Below are positions 45,361 to 53,255 of a stretch of 64,000 nucleotides of DNA, piece by piece. The first letter of the stretch is position 1. Each line of letters begins with the position of its first letter. This DNA is from Neisseria perflava (lineage in GTDB: Bacteria; Pseudomonadota; Gammaproteobacteria; Burkholderiales; Neisseriaceae), in NCBI RefSeq assembly GCF_019334725.1, contig NZ_CP079818.1, positions 1,240,001 through 1,304,000 on the forward strand, given 5' to 3'. Both the position numbers and the translations under genes were made by a program. Below the pieces are notes generated by a model. The model was given only the letters and a program-made list of their open reading frames with translations, had not been told where the DNA came from and did not search any database.

Positions 45361-45455
45361 ACCGCGTGCGTGCGTACCGCACACACCCTACACCTCAATC
45401 TTAAGGTTTGCGTCGCCCGCAGTGGTAGGGTGTGTGGTCTAGCCACGCACGCGGT
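45361..45455. repeat. Long inverted repeat, 31-bp arms
   Basis: Arms 45361-45391 and 45425-45455 share ACCGCGTGCGTG...CACACCCTAC with few mismatches around a 33-bp loop. One arm is also nearly identical over about 29 bases to part of the repeat at 7449-7522. No gene is visible in 45270-45588; it also has a single DUS near 45500 and the palindrome at 45556. Confidence 0.75.
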
Positions 45456-45555
45456 TGACAGGGGTGCGGGCTACGGCTTGCTGAAAACGGGGTTTGGGTT
45501 TTCAGACGGCCTTACAAAGATTTAAAACTGACGATTAGTTGGAAAACTTGGATTT

Positions 45556-45583
45556 GTAGGTCGGGCATTCATGCCCGACCTAC
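45556..45583. repeat. 28-bp perfect palindrome at the TIR-gene end
   Basis: GTAGGTCGGGCATT and its exact complement. It lies six bases beyond the TIR-like gene's stop and may be its terminator. It belongs to the family of the repeat at 5939-6004. Confidence 0.7.
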
Positions 45584-45588
45584 TGCTG

Positions 45589-46494
45589 CTAACACAGTAT
45601 ATTTAGATCAATGGAATATCCTGCTTGTTTCAATTCGATAGCTAATTTTAACTTCCATCCTCCCGCGTCATCTACTTTCTGGTATACGACACCACTAATA
45701 TCTGATGGAAATTCAACCTCTTCTTTAACCAATGCACACACTTTATTTCTTCCTAGTTTCCCTATAAGATAACCATGTTCAAAAACAACATTTTGTCTGG
45801 CTCTTGGTTTTAAATCGGTATCTAAATTACTTAACTTTTGACCACCAATATCACAGGGTGTATATAGAACAATTCCAAATCCAACATTCGTATATTCTTC
45901 AATTTTTTCAATAATAGTTTTTCCTGAGTTTGGTTGCTCATGTAGAATTATTGCGGATAAACCTAGTTTTTCAATAAGTCTTGCCACTTCTACTTTTAAT
46001 AAATCATCTCTCCCATGCACTATAAATACGTTATTAGATACTATTGATGAGCTCTTTACTTCCATATTAGCCCCTTTCCTTGTGATGTAATTTTTATAAT
46101 CTCGAGCAAATGGTATTAATACCTGCCTATTAAAGCTATGAATTCCTGCAATAATTTTATTGCCGCTATAGAAATAGTGATGGCAAAAATCAAGTACTTC
46201 GTTGGTATCATTAGATAACCAATTTACCAGCAAAATAATATAGCCCAATCTTTCTTTCATATCTGTTGGTAACAATAATTTTGAGCTACCAACAAAACTA
46301 CCACCTGTGTTAGAGCTATCTTCTAGAAGTTTTTCTAAGTTTAAATTTTCTGTTAGCTCATCGTTGTGAACTTTTAAAACTTCATCATTTAATAGTTCGT
46401 TTAACCTTTTTAATGACCATTCAAAAGTTTGCAGTTCCGATGATTGCAAGTCCAATATAGCATTATTAATTTCTTCAAAAATATCTAATCCCAT
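45589..46494 (-). CDS. TIR-like domain protein (predicted nucleotide-binding)
   Basis: A 301-residue protein. The N-terminal half (1-150) is helical and unassigned. The C-terminal part (about 155-290) is a TIR-like domain of the PF10137 type: NNVFIVHGRDD, LGLSAIILHEQPNSGKTIIE, NVGFGIVLYTPCDIGG, RARQNVVFEHGYLIGKLGR with a candidate catalytic Glu239, and GGWKLKLAIELKQAGYSID. Related domains hydrolyse NAD+ or act as effectors in antiphage systems. The small gene upstream starts the same transcript, separated by a few bases. Low GC and flanking repeats suggest a mobile accessory cassette. Defence function is inference. Confidence 0.83.
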   Translation of the reverse strand: MGLDIFEEINNAILDLQSSELQTFEWSLKRLNELLNDEVLKVHNDELTENLNLEKLLEDSSNTGGSFVGSSKLLLPTDMKERLGYIILLVNWLSNDTNEVLDFCHHYFYSGNKIIAGIHSFNRQVLIPFARDYKNYITRKGANMEVKSSSIVSNNVFIVHGRDDLLKVEVARLIEKLGLSAIILHEQPNSGKTIIEKIEEYTNVGFGIVLYTPCDIGGQKLSNLDTDLKPRARQNVVFEHGYLIGKLGRNKVCALVKEEVEFPSDISGVVYQKVDDAGGWKLKLAIELKQAGYSIDLNILC

Positions 46495-46758
46495 TTATTC
46501 ACCTTTTTTGAGTCGTGCTTCGGCTGCTTCCCTAATAATTTCACTACGTGCATTTTCCTTGAGTTCCTCTAATAGCGAAGAAATTATTGGATTATTAATT
46601 TCATCTCCTACTATTGAATCAAGACCATAATTATATTCCTGAATGGCTGATTCAATACTCAAAGGGTCAAATGGATCAAATTTAAGATTAATTGGTTGCG
46701 CCTCTAATTCGTTAAGTATCAGTTCTAGCTTATTGAGATTTTTCAAAAGAGATTTCAT
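46495..46758 (-). CDS. Small helical protein paired with the TIR-like gene
   Basis: An 87-residue acidic helical protein (LNKLELILNELEAQPINLKF at the start, NARSEIIREAAEARLKKGE at the end). Its stop abuts the TIR-like gene start, so the two are co-translated. The AT-rich composition matches. No family recognised; it may be a partner or regulator of the effector. Confidence 0.7.
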   Translation of the reverse strand: MKSLLKNLNKLELILNELEAQPINLKFDPFDPLSIESAIQEYNYGLDSIVGDEINNPIISSLLEELKENARSEIIREAAEARLKKGE

Positions 46759-46883
46759 TTCAAATCCTTTGAGTTAAAAATATAATGATTATAGGATATA
46801 TAAGGTTGGAGCATGCCCCAACATTCTTATATTTCACAAAATCTGTTGGATCGAGACCCAACCTACGGCTAGATAGTTGGCAA

Positions 46884-46914
46884 AGGCCGTCTGAAAACAC
46901 GTTTCAGACGGCCT
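46884..46914 (-). terminator. DUS inverted pair after alaS
   Basis: DUS arms with an ACACG loop, eight bases 3' of the alaS stop. Confidence 0.75.
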
Positions 46915-46921
46915 TTCCACA

Positions 46922-49816
46922 TCAAGCCAGCTTCGCGCCGACCCAGTCTTTCACACTCTCAATCATCGCGGGCAGTTTCTCCGCATCGCTGCCGCCTGCC
47001 TGTGCCAAATCCGGTCTGCCGCCGCCTTTACCGCCGACTTGTTCGGCTGCAAATTTAACCAGATCGCCTGCTTTGACTGTGCCAGTCAACGGTTTGGATA
47101 CGCCTGCGCACAGGGAGACTTTGCCGTCGTTTACTGCCGCTAAAAGAATCACGGCGTTGTCGGATTTACCGGTCAAGTCGGTCACGATTTCGCGCAGGGC
47201 GGCTGCGTCGGCTTCGATTTGGGCAGCAACGAGTTTGGCTGGACCTAGGTCTTTTGCGTTGTCCAAGAGTTTGGCGCCTGCGTGGACGGCGAGTTCGGCT
47301 TTGGCGCGTGCCAATTCTTTTTCCAATGCTTTGGCGTGTGCCGCACCTGCTTGGATTTTTGCCAGTACGTCTTTTTCGGTTTGGGCTTTGGTTTCGGCAA
47401 TAATGTCTTTAACCAAACGCTCTTGATCTTGCGCCCATTTGAGTGCGTTCAGGCCGGTGATGGCTTCGATACGGCGCACGCCTGCGGCAATACCGCCTTC
47501 GCTGATGATTTTGAAGAGGCCGATGTCGCCGGTGCGTGAAACGTGTGTACCGCCGCACAATTCGGTAGAGAAACCGCCCATTTGCAGCACGCGTACTTCG
47601 TCGCCGTATTTTTCGCCGAAGAGCATCATGGCGCCGGTTTTTTGGGCGTCTTCCATGCTCATAATGGCTGCGTTGACGGCAACGTTGGCCAAAATGGCTT
47701 CGTTGACGCGGCGTTCTACTTCGGCGATTTCTTCGGCAGTTACTGCTTGAGGATGGGAAATGTCGAAACGGGTGGATTCGGCGGTAACCAAAGAGCCTTT
47801 TTGTTCAACGTGTTCGCCCAATACATCGCGCAGGGCTTTGTGCATCAAGTGGGTCGCGCTGTGGTTGCGCATATTGGCATTGCGGATTTCGTCATCCACT
47901 TTGGCGGTAACGCTGTCGCCGACTTTCAGACGGCCTGAAGTTTGTACGCCGAATTGACCGAATACGGCCGCTTTGATTTTTTGGGTATCGCGTACTTCAA
48001 AGCGGTTTTCGCCTGCGAAGATATAGCCGACGTCGCCGACTTGACCGCCGGATTCTGCGTAGAACGGGGTAAAGTCGATAACGATGGCACCTTCGTCGCC
48101 TTCATTCAATTCGTTGACTTGCTCGCCGTCTTTGTAGAGGACGAGGACTTTGGATTCGGTTTGGCGTTCGCTATAACCTTTAAACTCGGTGTCTTGACCG
48201 TCATAAGGCAGTTGGGCGTTGGCTTTGAAGCTTTGTGCGGCGCGTGCGCGTGCGCGTTGGGCTTCCATCTCACGCTCGAAGCCTGCTTCGTCCAAGTCGA
48301 TGCCCAGTTCGCGCGCCATGTCGGCGGTTAGGTCGTAGGGGAAACCGTAGGTGTCGTAGAGTTTGAAGATGTGTTCGCCGCCGATAACGAGTTTGCTGTT
48401 GGCGATGTTGTTCATCAAGTAGGTATTCAAGGCTTCGGCAAACTGTTTTTCCGCGTCGGGAATATGGGTGGTTTCCAAAGCAGCCTGCAAATCGATATAC
48501 ATGCCTTCGTTCAGGCTGCCTGAAACTCGAGGACGGATAACGATTTGCTTTTTGCCCGGAGCAACACGGGAAGCGGCGGTAAATTCCACACCATCTGCAG
48601 TTTTCAATGTCAGTGGTTTGCCTACACCGTCTTGCGGCAGCAGGCTTTCCAGTTTCAGGAATTTCATGCCGTTGAGCACTTGGTTGAACAAGCCCATGCC
48701 TTTTTCCAGCGTTTCGCCGAAGCGGCTTTCTTCCGCGCGCAAGGCTTCCATAATCTGTGTCTGTTTCTCTTTCAACTCAGGATACGCATCACCCATTACT
48801 TTGACTAAATCGGGCACGAGTTTGTAGAAAAACGCCTGTTTCTGACCGAGTTTGTAACCGTGGCGTACGGCGCGGCGGATAATGCGGCGCAATACGTAGC
48901 CGCGGCCTTCGTTGGAAGGCAATACGCCGTCTGCAATCAGGAAGGAGCAGGAGCGGATGTGGTCGGCGATGACTTTCAGGCTGGGTTCTTCCATGCTGAA
49001 TGGCGCGCCGGTTTCGCGGGCAACGGCTTTGAGCAGGTCTTGGAACAAGTCGATTTCGTAGTTGCTGTGAACATGCTGCATGACGGCGGCCATACGCTCC
49101 AAGCCCATGCCGGTATCGACGGAAGGCTTAGGCAGCGGATTCATATTGCCTTGTTCGTCGCGGTTGAACTGCATGAATACGCAGTTCCAAATTTCGATCC
49201 AGCGGTCGCCGTCTTCTTCAGGGCTGCCCGGAATGCCGCCCCAGATTTCTTCGCCGTGGTCGTAGAAAATTTCGGAGCAAGGGCCGCAAGGGCCGGTGTC
49301 GCCCATTTGCCAGAAGTTGTCGGATGCGTATTTCGCGCCTTTGTTGTCGCCGATACGGACGATGCGCTCGGCAGGCATGCCGATTTCGTTCAACCAAATG
49401 TTGTAGGCTTCGTCGTCTTCTGCGTAAACGGTCGCCAACAGTTTTTCTTTAGGGATATTCAACCATTCGGGAGAAGTCAGGAATTCCCAAGCGAAGTGGA
49501 TCGCGTCGCGTTTGAAGTAGTCGCCGAAGGAGAAGTTACCCATCATTTCAAAGAAGGTGTGGTGGCGGGCGGTGTAGCCGACGTTTTCCAAGTCGTTGTG
49601 TTTGCCGCCTGCGCGTACGCATTTTTGCGCGGTAGTGGCGCGGTTGTAGGGGCGTTTGTCAAAGCCGAGGAATACGTCTTTAAATTGGTTCATGCCTGCG
49701 TTGGTAAACAGCAGGGTCGGGTCGTCGTGTGGCACGAGCGAGGAAGAGCGGACGATGGTGTGGCCTTTAGATTCGAAAAATTTCAGGAATTTTTGGCGTA
49801 GTTCGGTGGTTTTCAT
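46922..49816 (-). CDS. alaS: Alanyl-tRNA synthetase with internal insertion
   Basis: Charges tRNA-Ala and edits mischarged Ser/Gly. It is 964 residues long, where meningococcal AlaS is about 874 (from memory). The N-terminal catalytic domain, the editing domain (HSATHLMHKALRDVLG, ELCGGTH) and the C-Ala domain (GGKGGGRPDLAQAGG) are intact. The extra length lies at about residues 377-478, between the end of the catalytic domain region (GETLEKGM) and GEHIFKLYDTYGFP, where other AlaS have about 12 residues. The frame is continuous. The ATG at 49814-49816 matches the normal start. Confidence 0.95.
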   Translation of the reverse strand: MKTTELRQKFLKFFESKGHTIVRSSSLVPHDDPTLLFTNAGMNQFKDVFLGFDKRPYNRATTAQKCVRAGGKHNDLENVGYTARHHTFFEMMGNFSFGDYFKRDAIHFAWEFLTSPEWLNIPKEKLLATVYAEDDEAYNIWLNEIGMPAERIVRIGDNKGAKYASDNFWQMGDTGPCGPCSEIFYDHGEEIWGGIPGSPEEDGDRWIEIWNCVFMQFNRDEQGNMNPLPKPSVDTGMGLERMAAVMQHVHSNYEIDLFQDLLKAVARETGAPFSMEEPSLKVIADHIRSCSFLIADGVLPSNEGRGYVLRRIIRRAVRHGYKLGQKQAFFYKLVPDLVKVMGDAYPELKEKQTQIMEALRAEESRFGETLEKGMGLFNQVLNGMKFLKLESLLPQDGVGKPLTLKTADGVEFTAASRVAPGKKQIVIRPRVSGSLNEGMYIDLQAALETTHIPDAEKQFAEALNTYLMNNIANSKLVIGGEHIFKLYDTYGFPYDLTADMARELGIDLDEAGFEREMEAQRARARAAQSFKANAQLPYDGQDTEFKGYSERQTESKVLVLYKDGEQVNELNEGDEGAIVIDFTPFYAESGGQVGDVGYIFAGENRFEVRDTQKIKAAVFGQFGVQTSGRLKVGDSVTAKVDDEIRNANMRNHSATHLMHKALRDVLGEHVEQKGSLVTAESTRFDISHPQAVTAEEIAEVERRVNEAILANVAVNAAIMSMEDAQKTGAMMLFGEKYGDEVRVLQMGGFSTELCGGTHVSRTGDIGLFKIISEGGIAAGVRRIEAITGLNALKWAQDQERLVKDIIAETKAQTEKDVLAKIQAGAAHAKALEKELARAKAELAVHAGAKLLDNAKDLGPAKLVAAQIEADAAALREIVTDLTGKSDNAVILLAAVNDGKVSLCAGVSKPLTGTVKAGDLVKFAAEQVGGKGGGRPDLAQAGGSDAEKLPAMIESVKDWVGAKLA

Positions 49817-50067
49817 AATGTCTCGATAAAATTTTGTACAAAGATTTCAGACGGCCCGGACGGCGCGTTGAGATTAAAAACGAATGGGCGTTATCTTACC
49901 GCAAAACCATATTTCAAGCTATCGGCAGAAAGGTTTTAAGTTGGCGGCAAGCTGTCTTTCAGACGGCCTCAAGCAGGTCGATATCTTTTAACAACGAAGC
50001 CTATCCGCCCCGGCTTGCCTGCTTTATAATGCCTTTCTCTTTTCAACCGGATACGCAAGGAATGATA

Positions 50068-51195
50068 ATGGCCAAACATCTGCCCCTCATCGTACTGACT
50101 GCGCTGGCATTGGCCGGCTGCGGCGGCTCGGACAAAAACTCTGCCGACAAGGCGCAAACCGATAATCAAAAGGTATTGAGCATTTACAACTGGTCGGAAT
50201 ATGTTGATCCCGAGACGGTTGCCGCGTTTGAGAAAAAACACGGTATCTCAGTAACTTATGATGTATATGACAGCGATGAAACGCTGGAGAGCAAGGTATT
50301 GACCGGCAAGTCGGGTTACGACATCGTGGGTCCTTCCAATGCGTTTGTCGGTAGGCAGATTAAGGCAGGTGCGTATCAGAAAATCGACAAATCCCTGATT
50401 CCCAACTATAAAAACTTGAATCCTCAGTTGATGAAACTGATGGAAGGCGTTGATCCGAATCACGAATACGCCGTTCCGTTTTATTGGGGGACTAACACCT
50501 TCGCCATCAATACCGAGCGTGTGAAAAAGGCTTTGGGTACGGACAAACTGCCGGACAATCAATGGGATTTGGTGTTTAACCCCGAATACACGTCCAAACT
50601 CAAGCAATGCGGCATCAGCTATTTGGACAGCGCGGCGGAAATTTATCCTATGGTGTTGAACTATATGGGTAAAAATCCAAACAGCAGCGAAACGGCGGAT
50701 ATTAAGGCGGCTACGGAAGTCTTGAAGAAAAACCGTCCGTACATCAAGCGTTTTACCTCGTCCGGTTTTATCGATGATTTGGCGCGCGGCGATACTTGCG
50801 TAACAATTGGTTTTGGCGGCGATTTGAACATTGCCAAACGTCGTGCCGAAGAAGCGGGCGGCAAGGAAAAAATCCGTGTGATGATGCCGAAAGAAGGCGT
50901 GGGAATTTGGGTGGATTCGTTTGTGATTCCGAAAGATGCCAAACACGTGGCCAATGCCCATGCGTATATCAATGATTTCTTAGATCCTGAAGTTGCGGCG
51001 AAAAACGGCAATTTTGTTACTTATGCGCCGTCCAGCAAACCAGCTCAGGAGCTGATGGATGAAGAGTTTAGAAACGACAATACGATTTTCCCGACTGATG
51101 AAGATTTGAAAAACAGCTTTATCATGGTGCCTATCCAACCGGCGGCGTTGAAATTTATGGTCCGTCAATGGCAAAGTGTGAAAGCAGGTACATAA
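50068..51195 (+). CDS. potD: Spermidine/putrescine-binding lipoprotein (PotD/PotF)
   Basis: A 375-residue periplasmic solute-binding lipoprotein for polyamines. Lipobox LALAGC is at residues about 14-19. The family pattern VLSIYNWSEYVDPETVAAFE follows, then VGPSNAFV, and YWGTNTFAIN. The ATG at 50068 has AAGG seven bases upstream; earlier in-frame starts (including 49834) lack one. No transporter genes are adjacent, as is usual for scattered potD genes in Neisseria. Confidence 0.92.
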   Translation: MAKHLPLIVLTALALAGCGGSDKNSADKAQTDNQKVLSIYNWSEYVDPETVAAFEKKHGISVTYDVYDSDETLESKVLTGKSGYDIVGPSNAFVGRQIKAGAYQKIDKSLIPNYKNLNPQLMKLMEGVDPNHEYAVPFYWGTNTFAINTERVKKALGTDKLPDNQWDLVFNPEYTSKLKQCGISYLDSAAEIYPMVLNYMGKNPNSSETADIKAATEVLKKNRPYIKRFTSSGFIDDLARGDTCVTIGFGGDLNIAKRRAEEAGGKEKIRVMMPKEGVGIWVDSFVIPKDAKHVANAHAYINDFLDPEVAAKNGNFVTYAPSSKPAQELMDEEFRNDNTIFPTDEDLKNSFIMVPIQPAALKFMVRQWQSVKAGT

Positions 51196-51213
51196 GCTGA
51201 TTTGAACGTATTA

Positions 51214-51274
51214 AGGCCGTCTGAATGGTGTAACCGAAATGTTTGATTTCGTTTTACGGCTGTTCAGACGGCCT
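51214..51274 (+). terminator. DUS inverted pair after potD
   Basis: DUS arms separated by 37 bp with an inner pairing of CCGAAATG/GATTTCG type. Confidence 0.65.
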
Positions 51275-51314
51275 TTGGTTTGTGTCAGATTGGCTTGGAT
51301 AAGGTTTAAAAACA

Positions 51315-51343
51315 AAGGGCGTGTCTATCAATCACGCCCTTTT
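51315..51343. terminator. GC-rich hairpin before ubiE end
   Basis: AAGGGCGTG, nine-base loop, CACGCCCTT, then T-rich. A single DUS follows at 51349-51360 at the 3' end of ubiE. Confidence 0.6.
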
Positions 51344-51360
51344 GTTCGTTTCAGACGGCC

Positions 51361-52098
51361 TTAGAATTTCACGCCTTTATGCAGGGCGACGATGCCTGCG
51401 CTCATGTTGTGGTAATCCACGCTGTCGAAGCCTGCATCCAGCATCATTTGCTTCAAAGTTTCTTGGTCGGGGTGCATACGGATGGACTCGGCAAGGTATT
51501 GGTAACTGTCGGCATCTTTGGCAATCAGTTTGCCCATAATCGGCAACAGTTTGAAAGAGTAGAGGTCGTACACGCCTTCCAAAGGTTTGTACACTTTGGA
51601 GAATTCCAACACCAGCAGGGTGCCGCCCGGTTTCAATACGCGGTACATTTCTTTCAGCGCGGCATCTTTGTGCGTCATGTTGCGCAGGCCGAATGCGACG
51701 GAAACCAGATTGAAATAGTTGTCGGGGAACGGCAATTTTTCAGCGTCTGCCAACGATACGGGCAGAATCATGCCTTCGTTGAGCAGGCGGTCGCGGCCGA
51801 CCGTCAGCATGGAGGAGTTGATGTCTGTCAGCCAAACTTCGCCTTCTTTGCCCACACGTTTCGCCCAGCCTCGGGACAAATCGCCAGTACCGCCGGCGAT
51901 GTCCAATACTTTGTCGCCTTTTTTCAGGCGGGCGGTATTGATGGTGAAATGTTTCCAAACACGGTGCAGACCGCCGGACATTACGTCATTCATAATGTCG
52001 TAGTTTTTTGCCACGGAGTGGAAGACTTCGGCAACTTTGCCTGCTTTTTCGTCTTCGTCAACGGTAGAGAAGCCGAAATGGGTTTTGTGGTCGCTCAT
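51361..52098 (-). CDS. ubiE: Ubiquinone/menaquinone methyltransferase UbiE
   Basis: A 245-residue SAM-dependent C-methyltransferase of quinone synthesis. SAM motif I is VLDIAGGTGDLSR, with FGLRNMTHKDAALKEMYRVL and the C-terminal HNMSAGIVALHKG typical of UbiE. In E. coli it leads the ubiE-J-B operon; here it stands alone beside DUF971 and a truncated rnz. Confidence 0.95.
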   Translation of the reverse strand: MSDHKTHFGFSTVDEDEKAGKVAEVFHSVAKNYDIMNDVMSGGLHRVWKHFTINTARLKKGDKVLDIAGGTGDLSRGWAKRVGKEGEVWLTDINSSMLTVGRDRLLNEGMILPVSLADAEKLPFPDNYFNLVSVAFGLRNMTHKDAALKEMYRVLKPGGTLLVLEFSKVYKPLEGVYDLYSFKLLPIMGKLIAKDADSYQYLAESIRMHPDQETLKQMMLDAGFDSVDYHNMSAGIVALHKGVKF

Positions 52099-52213
52099 AG
52101 TGTCTGCCTTCTTAAAATAATACGGATTCAGATATCGAATACGTCGAAATCGCCAACCCTTTCGACGCGGGAAATATAGTTTGTGCCTGCCGCTCCAGCA
52201 TCAGGCGTTGCCC

Positions 52214-52510
52214 TTATTCGGTATAACGTGCGCTGATGTGGGTCAGGTAAAGTTGTTTCACATTGGCTTGCAAAGCCAGCTTGGCGGCATCGGATACGGT
52301 TGAATGGAACACTCGCTCCGCTGTCTCTTCATCGCCTGCCGCAAAGGTTGCTTCATGCACCAAAACGTCTGCGTTTTGCGCGGCGCGCACTGCCTGCGGA
52401 CAGGCTTTGGTATCGCCGAAGATAGCCACTACCCGTCCTTTTTTAGGCGGGGAGAGGAATGCTTTGCCGTCAATGATCCTGCCGTCGTCCAATGTCGGCT
52501 TCGCCTTTTT
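52214..52510 (-). pseudogene. rnz: Ribonuclease Z, C-terminal fragment
   Basis: About 98 codons read the C-terminal third of tRNase Z: IFGDTKACPQAV, NADVLVHEATF, and LYLTHISARY. The normal protein is about 300 residues; the N-terminal part with the HxHxDH metal site is missing. Upstream, the frame begins directly after the TGA of the DUF971 gene's terminal DUS, and the only starts are TTG/weak codons. It looks like a deletion remnant, and the fragment alone cannot be catalytic. Whether a full rnz exists elsewhere cannot be seen. Confidence 0.75.
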
Positions 52511-52942
52511 TCAGACGGCCTTTCCGCCGCAACCTCCGCTACCGCAGGAATGTGTGCGTTTGGGTTTTAAATCTTCGGCACTTGGCGTTCTGGACGCGCC
52601 GGCTTTTTCGAGGCGGTCGAGATAGTCTTGCCAAAGTGCGTCTTGATTGTGCGCCAGTCGGTAGAGATAGTCCCAATCGTAAAGGCCGCTGTCGTGGCCG
52701 TCTGAAAAAGTAATTTTCAAGGCGTATTGGCCGACGGGGTCCAAATTGGTAATGCTGACTTCGGCTTTGCCTGTTTGCAAAACATCTTGGCCGGCACCGT
52801 GTCCGCGTACTTCCGCGCTGGGCGAGTACACGCGCAGGTATTCGGCAGGAAGGCTTTTGGCACCGTCAACATAGACCAAAGTCAGTACGCGCCGCTCTTG
52901 CTGGAGGCGGATTTCTTGTGGGATTTTATCGGCTTGGGTCAT
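52511..52942 (-). CDS. DUF971 protein
   Basis: A 143-residue protein with the DUF971 (gamma-butyrobetaine hydroxylase-like N-terminal) domain (about 5-115; LPAEYLRVYSPSAEVRGHG, YDWDYLYRLA) and a Cys/Gly tail (THSCGSGGCGGKAV) that could hold a metal or Fe-S cluster. The ATG at 52940-52942 follows CGGAG. Its end is made by a DUS (KAV stop). DUF971 genes next to ubiE are usual in Betaproteobacteria. Confidence 0.88.
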   Translation of the reverse strand: MTQADKIPQEIRLQQERRVLTLVYVDGAKSLPAEYLRVYSPSAEVRGHGAGQDVLQTGKAEVSITNLDPVGQYALKITFSDGHDSGLYDWDYLYRLAHNQDALWQDYLDRLEKAGASRTPSAEDLKPKRTHSCGSGGCGGKAV

Positions 52943-52943
52943 G

Positions 52944-53177
52944 TCATGCTCCGTTCTTTTTACGCAAATAGGCAACGCGTACAGAAAAAATACCGCCAAG
53001 TACGGCAAACAGCACGATTGCGTAGAGTGAAAACCGTATCAGGCTCACTTGGGTGTCCGCCGTCAGCCCCAAAGGCAGCAACATCACGGCAACGAACAGT
53101 AAAAACGCGGCCAACATGGCGGCAATGCTGGCAAAGGCATAGCGGGTATTGGCTGCTGTTTGCGGATGTTTGGTCAT
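52944..53177 (-). CDS. Two-helix membrane protein, unknown
   Basis: A 77-residue protein with two hydrophobic segments (about 14-35 and 46-66) and a Lys/Arg-rich end. The stop is one base from the DUF971 start, so the two are translationally linked. No family recognised. Confidence 0.75.
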   Translation of the reverse strand: MTKHPQTAANTRYAFASIAAMLAAFLLFVAVMLLPLGLTADTQVSLIRFSLYAIVLFAVLGGIFSVRVAYLRKKNGA

Positions 53178-53255
53178 GTTGTGGATAGCTTGCCGTAGGG
53201 TGGTGAGGCGGTATTTTATCAGCTTTTTGGTGCTTCATGCCGTCTGAAAACGGCT

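Noticed and set aside
45283..45525. 80-codon plus-strand frame in the ygfZ-TIR gap
   Set aside because: It reads through the inverted repeat, has no ribosome site and no protein-like pattern.
46779..46792. ATAATGATTATA as a Fur box before the TIR cassette
   Set aside because: Short AT match in an AT-rich segment, and no iron gene follows; chance likely.
48860..49801. 313-codon plus-strand frame opposite alaS
   Set aside because: Shadow frame; AlaS catalytic motifs are on the minus strand.
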